Notes under the pieces: model-generated | Database searches by the model: none | Told to the model about the DNA's origin: nothing | What the model saw: the letters and a program-made list of their open reading frames with translations, nothing else | Program-made: the position numbers and the translations under genes | Shown: positions 40,528 to 45,988 of the stretch, piece after piece | Numbering within the stretch: the stretch's first letter is position 1 | How the letters are laid out: each line of letters opens with the position of its first letter | NCBI RefSeq assembly: GCF_019654915.1 | Contig: NZ_BPET01000050.1 | Coordinates: forward strand, 1-45,988 | From: Shewanella sp. MBTL60-007 | Lineage (GTDB): Bacteria; Pseudomonadota; Gammaproteobacteria; Enterobacterales; Shewanellaceae | Direction of reading: 5' to 3' | Length of the DNA: 45,988 nt

Positions 40528-41781
40528 TTACTGAACTTGTGTGTCTAGTACTAGTTGGCCAGTGTCACCAACTTTAATCATAGCAAGTTTGCCTTGGATG
40601 TCGCCAGTTTGTGCTCTCACACTGCCATGCTTAGATAGTACAGCGATGATTTCAACGGCTTTGGCATCGCTTAGCTTAGTGTTGCCACCCATACCAGTGC
40701 TGTCATCTAAGGTAATTGTTGCTGGTAGAGACTCTGCTGAGATCTTAGTCGCTGCGAGAGGGACTTTTGGACCTTCAGTTGAGCGAGCGAAGATAAATAG
40801 CATATCTGTGCTGGCCACTTTTGCTTGTAACTCTGGCGAGATAGAAACTTCAACAGTCACAGTCTTAGCCGTGGCGTCAGGCTTCACATTCTTATGAGCT
40901 TCATCATTTGGCATCATACCTTCAGATTGCATTCTCATTTTTGCGCTATCAATAGCATTCATGATTGCGCCGCGGTCTACGTCTGTACGGTCGCTATCTA
41001 GAATTAGCTGCCATGCGTCAATTGCTTTCTTGTAATCCGCTGTGAAGAATGAATCCATGCCCACTAACAACAGTGTAGAAGGATCTTCTGGGTCAAGGCT
41101 TAGCGCTTGATCAACAAGCGCTTGAACAGTAGGTGTCATCTTTTGATTAGAGCGGTAGTAAAGTGCGGTTGCTTTAGGACCTAGTAGCTCGGCATGCACA
41201 CCAACAAGATCCATTGTCTTATCGAATGCTTTGATCGCATCGTCATAACGGTTTGCTGAGATGTAAGCATGGCCTAGGCTAAACCAAAGCTGGCTATTTT
41301 CAGGCTCAGCATTTGCTTGCGCTTCCATCATTTCGACACGCTGAGACATGATCTGCTCATTAGTCATGCCTTGGTGTGGGTCGTTGGCAGTCATTGGTTG
41401 ATCTAGGTTCTTATAAGCACCCAAGGTTGAGTACATATAGCCACAGACACCGATAACAACGACAGACATAACTGACGGCCACAAGATGCTTTTTGGCTTT
41501 AACTTGTTAACTAAAGACTCGTCATCACCTTGCTTCATATCTTGAAGTAAGCTGATTTCAAGTTCTTTCTTTAGAGCATCGAACTCTTGTTGATCAAGAA
41601 GCTCTTCTTGAAGTTCTTTCTCTAAAGTCGCAAGTCTCTCATTGAATAGTTCGAGGTTAGTGCCCTTACGAACATCGGCTTCTTCAGTCCTTAGCATGCG
41701 CTGTTGACGGAAGTGTGGGAACCAAATCAGCGCTAGGCTAACCAGTAGAAATGAGGCTATCAAAATCCAGAATGTGGTCAT
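40528..41781 (-). CDS. ccmI: Cytochrome c maturation protein CcmI (apocytochrome chaperone)
   Basis: CcmI presents apocytochrome c to the CcmF-CcmH ligase. The 417 aa have two membrane segments (about residues 3-22 and 98-116) separated by a charged, probably coiled-coil loop (EELLDQQEFDALKKELEISL). A periplasmic TPR region (about 150-300, e.g. SLGHAYISANRYDDAIKAF) and a C-terminal beta domain from about residue 305 follow. In E. coli the equivalent is the C-terminal part of CcmH, whereas here it is separate and divergent from ccmFGH. Confidence 0.93.
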   Translation of the reverse strand: MTTFWILIASFLLVSLALIWFPHFRQQRMLRTEEADVRKGTNLELFNERLATLEKELQEELLDQQEFDALKKELEISLLQDMKQGDDESLVNKLKPKSILWPSVMSVVVIGVCGYMYSTLGAYKNLDQPMTANDPHQGMTNEQIMSQRVEMMEAQANAEPENSQLWFSLGHAYISANRYDDAIKAFDKTMDLVGVHAELLGPKATALYYRSNQKMTPTVQALVDQALSLDPEDPSTLLLVGMDSFFTADYKKAIDAWQLILDSDRTDVDRGAIMNAIDSAKMRMQSEGMMPNDEAHKNVKPDATAKTVTVEVSISPELQAKVASTDMLFIFARSTEGPKVPLAATKISAESLPATITLDDSTGMGGNTKLSDAKAVEIIAVLSKHGSVRAQTGDIQGKLAMIKVGDTGQLVLDTQVQ

Positions 41782-42212
41782 TATGTCTATTTCACTTTAG
41801 TTTGCGAAAAAGCGGCTTCACCGCTGAACTAGGGATAAGATTATACGGAAAGATTATTCATTGAACAGTAATATAACCTTAAATACTCTAAGTTGAGTGC
41901 TTGTTCACAGATTGATTCTATTTGTAAAATTTCTCGAAACTTAGGGGAACTTTGTTTGTCAGACCTTAACATTCGACTGAATTTGCTCAGTATATGGTTG
42001 AATGTGACATGCAGATGTTTATGTGTGTTTGTTAATAAGATAGGGGAAGAATGAGACAGGTCACCCATATTTGTACGAAATAGGCAGACATTAACAATAG
42101 CAAATACTAAACTGAGCTAAAATTTGTACCTTTTAATAGTGTTAATTGTAAACACGTATGCGATGATTCAGCGAAAGCTTAATCAAGCATGGTTTAGGAC
42201 TGAGGAAAACCC
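41782..42212. promoter_or_regulatory. Divergent intergenic region between ccmI and ccmF
   Basis: These 431 AT-rich bases hold no convincing gene. A minus-strand frame (41841-42068) lacks a ribosome site and family features. For ccmF, TTGTAC (42125-42130) and TGTAAA are 17 bp apart, overlapping an inverted repeat GTGTT/AACAC (42139-42155). AGCGG-cttca-CCGCT (41811-41825) lies in the ccmI leader. Promoters for both genes must be here, but only weak matches are seen. Confidence 0.35.
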
Positions 42213-44192
42213 ATGATCCCAGAATTAGGACACTTTTCGCTGATTATCGGCTTGGCATTCGCCATGCTGTTAGCCATCGTTCCTTTAGTAGGTGTAGCAC
42301 GTAAAGACCAATACCTAGTGCGCTATGCGTGGCCACTAAGTTACGGAATGTTCTTCTTTATTCTCTTCTCTGTTATCGCACTTGGCTATAGTTTTGCAGT
42401 CGATGACTTCTCTGTTGCTTATGTAGCACATCACTCCAATTCAGAGTTGCCAATCTTCTTTAAGATTGCTGCCGTGTGGGGTGGTCATGAAGGTTCATTA
42501 TTATTCTGGGTATTCTCATTAGCCGCTTGGGCTGCTGCTGTTGCTCTATTTAGTAAAGGTTTAGAAGAAGTCTTTACTGCCCGAGTGTTGGCAGTATTAG
42601 CGATGATCCTTATCGGCTTCACACTGTTTATGTTGCTAACGTCTAGCCCATTTGAACGCTTATTCCCAATCCCTATGGAAGGCCGCGATCTAAACCCAAT
42701 GTTGCAAGACGTTGGTTTGATCTTCCACCCTCCAATGCTTTATCTAGGTTATGTAGGTTTTGCGGTAAGCTTCGCTTTCGCTATTGCAGCTTTAATGAGT
42801 GGTCGTCTTGATTCTGCTTGGGCTCGTTGGAGCCGTCCATGGACGCTAGCGGCTTGGGTATTCCTAACAGGTGGTATCTCACTTGGTTCTTGGTGGGCAT
42901 ATTACGAACTAGGCTGGGGCGGCTGGTGGTTCTGGGATCCAGTTGAAAACGCTTCTTTCATGCCTTGGTTAATTGGTACAGCACTACTTCACTCTGTGAT
43001 TGTAACTGAAAAGCGTGGTGCATTCCGTAACTGGACTGTTCTACTATCAATCTTCGCTTTCTCATTAAGCTTACTTGGTACCTTTATTGTTCGTTCAGGC
43101 GTGTTAACGTCGGTTCACTCGTTCGCCGCGGATCCAAGTCGAGGTATGTTCATCCTGTTACTACTTGGTTTAGCTGTTGGTGGTTCACTCACGCTATTTG
43201 CTTTCAGAGCAAGTGAGATGCGCAGCCCAGCACGTTTCGAATTGAAGTCTAAAGAAACTATGCTTCTAGTATGTAACCTATTACTAACGGTTGCTTGTGG
43301 TACAGTTCTTCTAGGTACGCTATACCCACTACTAATCGATGCATTAGGTATGGGTAAGATTTCTGTAGGACCTCCATACTTTAACGCTGTATTCGTTCCA
43401 ATCGTTCTAGTTCTATTTGGCTTTATGGGTGTAGGCCCGGTCATTCGCTGGAAGAAGTCTAAAGCGGGTGAAATGAAGCGTCAGTTAATCGTACCAGCTG
43501 TGATTGCAGCGGTAGTTGGCTTAGCTGCACCTTTCCTAGCTGACGGTCAATTTAACGTTTGGGTAGTATTCGGTATCGGTATGGCAGTATGGGTCACCTT
43601 GATGACATTCCGCGCTGCATACAACATAGTTAAGACTAAAGATGGCTCTATTGACTTAACCCGCCTTGGACGCAGTCAGCTGGGTATGATCATCGCTCAC
43701 CTTGGTATTGCCGTATCAGTTGTTGGTGCCACTATGGTTTCAAACTACTCATTAGAGAAGAGTGTTCGTATGGGCCCTGGTATCTCTCATGAGCTAGCTG
43801 GTTATACCTTTAACTATGTGGAAACCAAGAATGTTGTTGGCCCTAACTATACGGCCCAACAAGGTCAAATCGAAGTCTATGAGGGTGATGATTACGTTAC
43901 TCTACTAAGACCTGATCGCCGTCAATATAACGTCCGTACTATGGATATGACTGAAGCCGGTATTGACTGGGGTCTATTCCGAGATCTTTACGTGACTATG
44001 GGCGACCCAATTAGTCGTACAGAATACGCGGTGCGTATCAACTACAAGCCTTATGTTCGCTGGATCTGGTTTGGCTCGATCTTTATGATGGTTGGCGGTT
44101 TCTTCGCCGCGTCTGATAAGCGCTATCGCGTAAAAGCTAAGAGTGCAGAAAAGACGGCAGCTAAAGAAGCGGATAAGTTAGCAACGGCTTAA
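42213..44192 (+). CDS. ccmF: Cytochrome c haem lyase subunit CcmF
   Basis: CcmF is the core of the ligase that reduces holo-CcmE haem and attaches it to CXXCH in apocytochromes. The 659 aa (E. coli 647) are polytopic, with about 15 hydrophobic segments. The WWD motif WGGWWFWDPVENASFMPW begins near residue 235. VWGGHEGSLLFW and DVGLIFHPPMLYLGYVGF supply conserved histidines. The C-terminal tail is lysine-rich. It is the first gene of ccmFGH, and ccmG follows after 16 bases. Confidence 0.97.
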   Translation: MIPELGHFSLIIGLAFAMLLAIVPLVGVARKDQYLVRYAWPLSYGMFFFILFSVIALGYSFAVDDFSVAYVAHHSNSELPIFFKIAAVWGGHEGSLLFWVFSLAAWAAAVALFSKGLEEVFTARVLAVLAMILIGFTLFMLLTSSPFERLFPIPMEGRDLNPMLQDVGLIFHPPMLYLGYVGFAVSFAFAIAALMSGRLDSAWARWSRPWTLAAWVFLTGGISLGSWWAYYELGWGGWWFWDPVENASFMPWLIGTALLHSVIVTEKRGAFRNWTVLLSIFAFSLSLLGTFIVRSGVLTSVHSFAADPSRGMFILLLLGLAVGGSLTLFAFRASEMRSPARFELKSKETMLLVCNLLLTVACGTVLLGTLYPLLIDALGMGKISVGPPYFNAVFVPIVLVLFGFMGVGPVIRWKKSKAGEMKRQLIVPAVIAAVVGLAAPFLADGQFNVWVVFGIGMAVWVTLMTFRAAYNIVKTKDGSIDLTRLGRSQLGMIIAHLGIAVSVVGATMVSNYSLEKSVRMGPGISHELAGYTFNYVETKNVVGPNYTAQQGQIEVYEGDDYVTLLRPDRRQYNVRTMDMTEAGIDWGLFRDLYVTMGDPISRTEYAVRINYKPYVRWIWFGSIFMMVGGFFAASDKRYRVKAKSAEKTAAKEADKLATA

Positions 44193-44208
44193 TTGGAACA
44201 GAGTAAAT

Positions 44209-44763
44209 ATGAAAAAGTTAGTATTATTTATTCCACTCGTCGTAGTTTTAGGTATGGGAGTGTTCCTTTATAAGGGACTCTTCCTTAACCCGCAGCAACT
44301 CGACTCTGCTCTAGAAGGAAAGCCGATCCCGGCTTTCCAGTTAGAGGTTTTGGAAAAGTCAGGTGAAATCGTCACTAATGAAACACTAAAAGGCAAAGTA
44401 GGATTACTTAACGTATGGGCAACTTGGTGCCCATCATGTAAGTATGAGCATCCTTTCCTGATGACATTAGCACGTAAGAATATTCTACCTATCTATGGTA
44501 TCAACTATCGTGATGAGCGACCTCTTGCTATCCGAGAATTGAGCCGTGAAGGTAACCCGTATGCAATCAATATCTTTGACCATGACGGTCGCTTAGGTTT
44601 AGACCTAGGTGTATACGGTGCGCCAGAAAGCTTCCTAGTCGATCATAAAGGTATTATTCGTTACCGTTATGCGGGACCAATTGATTCTCGCGTATGGAAA
44701 GAAACACTTTACCCTATGGTTCAACAGCTACAAGCTGAAGCTGCGAAGGATGGTGCATCGTGA
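44209..44763 (+). CDS. ccmG: Thiol:disulfide oxidoreductase CcmG (DsbE)
   Basis: CcmG is a membrane-anchored periplasmic thioredoxin that reduces apocytochrome c thiols before haem attachment. The 184 aa have an N-terminal anchor (about residues 3-22). The active site WCPSC (Cys74, Cys77) lies in LLNVWATWCPSCKYEHPF, and the cis-proline region is YGAPESFLVD. The stop overlaps the ccmH GTG start (GTGA), so the two are translationally coupled. Confidence 0.96.
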   Translation: MKKLVLFIPLVVVLGMGVFLYKGLFLNPQQLDSALEGKPIPAFQLEVLEKSGEIVTNETLKGKVGLLNVWATWCPSCKYEHPFLMTLARKNILPIYGINYRDERPLAIRELSREGNPYAINIFDHDGRLGLDLGVYGAPESFLVDHKGIIRYRYAGPIDSRVWKETLYPMVQQLQAEAAKDGAS

Positions 44764-45242
44764 TTAAATTATTAATGAAAGGCTTTTCGGCTCTAGTATT
44801 GCTACTAAGCATGGCATCTATCGTTAATGCTACGCCAGTAGATACTTATGAATTTAAGTCTGTTGATAACCAAAAGCGTGCATTAAGCCTTGCTCACTCA
44901 TTACGTTGTCCACAGTGTCAAAACCAGAACTTGATTGATTCTAACTCCCCGGTAGCTCAAGACCTACGTTTAGAAGTCTACCAGATGGTTGATGAAGGTA
45001 AGGGCGATGACGAAATCGTTGAGTTTATGACGAGCCGTTACGGTGAGTTCGTTCTTTATAAGCCGAGAATGGAAGCTAAGACTTACGTTCTTTGGTTAGG
45101 TCCAATTGGTCTTCTGTTGTTTGGTGGTTTGATTGGTTTCTTCTTTATCCGCAAGCAGCGTATAGCAGAAGCGAATAATCCAGAACTATCTACCGAAGAG
45201 CAGCAAGAATTAGATCGTCTATTAAAGCGAGACGCTAAATGA
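44760..45242 (+). CDS. ccmH: Cytochrome c maturation protein CcmH (short form)
   Basis: CcmH is a periplasmic redox partner that keeps the apocytochrome CXXCH reduced. The 160 aa have a signal or anchor region (about residues 8-24), the family motif LRCPQCQNQNL (Cys50, Cys53) and a C-terminal membrane segment (about 105-127). It lacks the TPR domain of E. coli CcmH, supplied here by separate CcmI. The start is GTG; an ATG at 44775 is an alternative. It overlaps ccmG and the next gene by 4 bases each. Confidence 0.95.
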   Translation: MIKLLMKGFSALVLLLSMASIVNATPVDTYEFKSVDNQKRALSLAHSLRCPQCQNQNLIDSNSPVAQDLRLEVYQMVDEGKGDDEIVEFMTSRYGEFVLYKPRMEAKTYVLWLGPIGLLLFGGLIGFFFIRKQRIAEANNPELSTEEQQELDRLLKRDAK

Positions 45243-45835
45243 GATTGACCATAGTGGGTCTAGTCGCAGCAACGATGTTGGTTGCTGCAGGGGCGCAGGC
45301 TTATCCTGGAATGGAAAAGCAAGCTGAAAGACAAGTTCAGTCAAGCGTCGATCTTATCAGTGTTTTACCTAAGCCGTTTCCAATTGAAGCCGTTCCCTTT
45401 AAAGATAGTAAAGGTGAAGCCGTCGACTTTAGCCAGTATAAAGGCAAAGTTATCATGGTAAACATGTGGGCCACTTGGTGTCCTCCATGTGTAAGAGAGT
45501 TACCGGCTATAAGTCGCTTCTCTGCTAAGATCGGATCGGATGACTTTGAGGTGCTACCAGTTTCTATCGATCTTGAAGGTAATAAGCAGGTAGAGCCATT
45601 TTTAAAGTCATTAGGTATGGAAGATTTCAATACCTATTATGATAAAGAGCAGAAATTGGGTCACGTATTTCCTTTAGATACTATTCCAGCGACCTTTATC
45701 TTGAATAGGGAAGGGGAGTTAATCGCTTTCGTTCGAACCTTTGTTGATTGGGATGATGATAAAGCGGTGACACTTATTAAAAGCTTCTTGGAGCAACCTC
45801 AGCAGCAAAGCAAAGTGACAAGCAAAGCTGATTAG
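45239..45835 (+). CDS. TlpA-like periplasmic thioredoxin
   Basis: The 198 aa protein has a signal peptide (MRLTIVGLVAATMLVAAGAQA) and a thioredoxin fold with the active site WCPPC (Cys81, Cys84) in MVNMWATWCPPCVRELP. The cis-proline region is DTIPATFILN. Unlike CcmG it appears soluble or released after cleavage. The ATG overlaps the ccmH stop (ATGA), so it is made with the ccm genes and probably helps reduce apocytochromes or other periplasmic thiols. Its exact substrate is not evident. Confidence 0.85.
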   Translation: MRLTIVGLVAATMLVAAGAQAYPGMEKQAERQVQSSVDLISVLPKPFPIEAVPFKDSKGEAVDFSQYKGKVIMVNMWATWCPPCVRELPAISRFSAKIGSDDFEVLPVSIDLEGNKQVEPFLKSLGMEDFNTYYDKEQKLGHVFPLDTIPATFILNREGELIAFVRTFVDWDDDKAVTLIKSFLEQPQQQSKVTSKAD

Positions 45836-45862
45836 GTAAAAAGAAGACGAATAATGATAATA

Positions 45863-45887
45863 AAATGGGGCTTTTAGCCCCTTTTTT
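45863..45887 (+). terminator. ccmFGH operon terminator
   Basis: GGGGC (45867-45871) and GCCCC (45877-45881) with a TTTTA loop are preceded by AAAA and followed by six T. Confidence 0.88.
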
Positions 45888-45921
45888 GTACGTATCGTTT
45901 GATAACTATGCATTTGATTCG

Positions 45922-45988
45922 AATATTCTCATTTAATTAAGAAAGCCCCTTGCGCTCGTCTTAAATCTCCCTATAATGCGCATCCACT
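45922..45988 (+). promoter_or_regulatory. rRNA operon P1-type promoter with UP element
   Basis: TTGCGC (45950-45955), a 16 bp spacer and TATAAT (45972-45977) are followed by the GC-rich discriminator GCGC and CATCCACT, matching the layout of gammaproteobacterial rrn P1 promoters. An A/T-rich stretch at 45922-45944 is placed like an UP element. The promoter points out of the window, so an rRNA operon probably begins just to the right. Confidence 0.75.

Noticed and set aside
41841..42068. 75-codon minus-strand open frame between ccmI and ccmF
   Set aside because: It has no ribosome site or recognisable motif and lies in an AT-rich control region. It is probably chance.
42160..42190. FNR-like repeat TGATT...AATCA upstream of ccmF
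   Set aside because: The half sites are too far apart (11-12 bases instead of 4) for an FNR or CRP dimer.

Overview
The window is a core-genome segment of a gammaproteobacterium, most likely a Shewanella. The gene order murB-birA-coaA-tRNAs-tuf-secE-nusG-rpl/rpo-str-S10-spc-alpha is typical of gammaproteobacteria. A small monohaem cytochrome c5 (ScyA type) set between divergent ccm blocks is the arrangement I know from Shewanella. The species cannot be named from the sequence alone.

Layout: 1-354 is the tail of an upstream RNA operon, with a broken tRNA-Asp, a terminator and structured spacer. 355-3326 holds murB and birA (+) and coaA (-). 3560-3837 has tRNA-Thr(UGU), tRNA-Tyr(GUA) and tRNA-Gly(UCC), followed by a decayed tRNA-Thr whose centre is now a terminator, then tufB. 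5508-17457 holds secE-nusG, rplKA, rplJL and rpoBC. 17648-22013 is the str operon (rpsL, rpsG, fusA, tufA). 22374-27316 is the S10 operon, 27497-33014 the spc operon (with secY and rpmJ) and 33126-35991 the alpha operon. 36037-36888 is a gene-poor gap with possible decayed coding sequence. 36889-45835 is the cytochrome c maturation region: ccmABCDE (-), scyA (+), ccmI (-), then ccmF, ccmG, ccmH and a TlpA-like thioredoxin (+). The last 40 bases form a textbook rRNA P1 promoter, so the block appears to lie between two rRNA operons.

The first 36 kb makes the ribosome, RNA polymerase core, elongation factors and Sec translocon. Likely control points are visible: L10 and S10 leaders, an rplL-rpoB attenuator, and promoters overlapping terminators or inverted repeats. 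The last 9 kb builds c-type cytochromes: CcmABCDE prepares and delivers haem, CcmG/CcmH and the TlpA-like protein handle apocytochrome thiols, CcmF/CcmI ligate haem, and ScyA is one client.

No CRISPR, phage, transposase or biosynthetic island was seen. The most unusual signals are small: two tRNA relics that both overlap intrinsic terminators, a sharp tuf gene-conversion tract, and a promoter nested in a terminator hairpin upstream of rplK.
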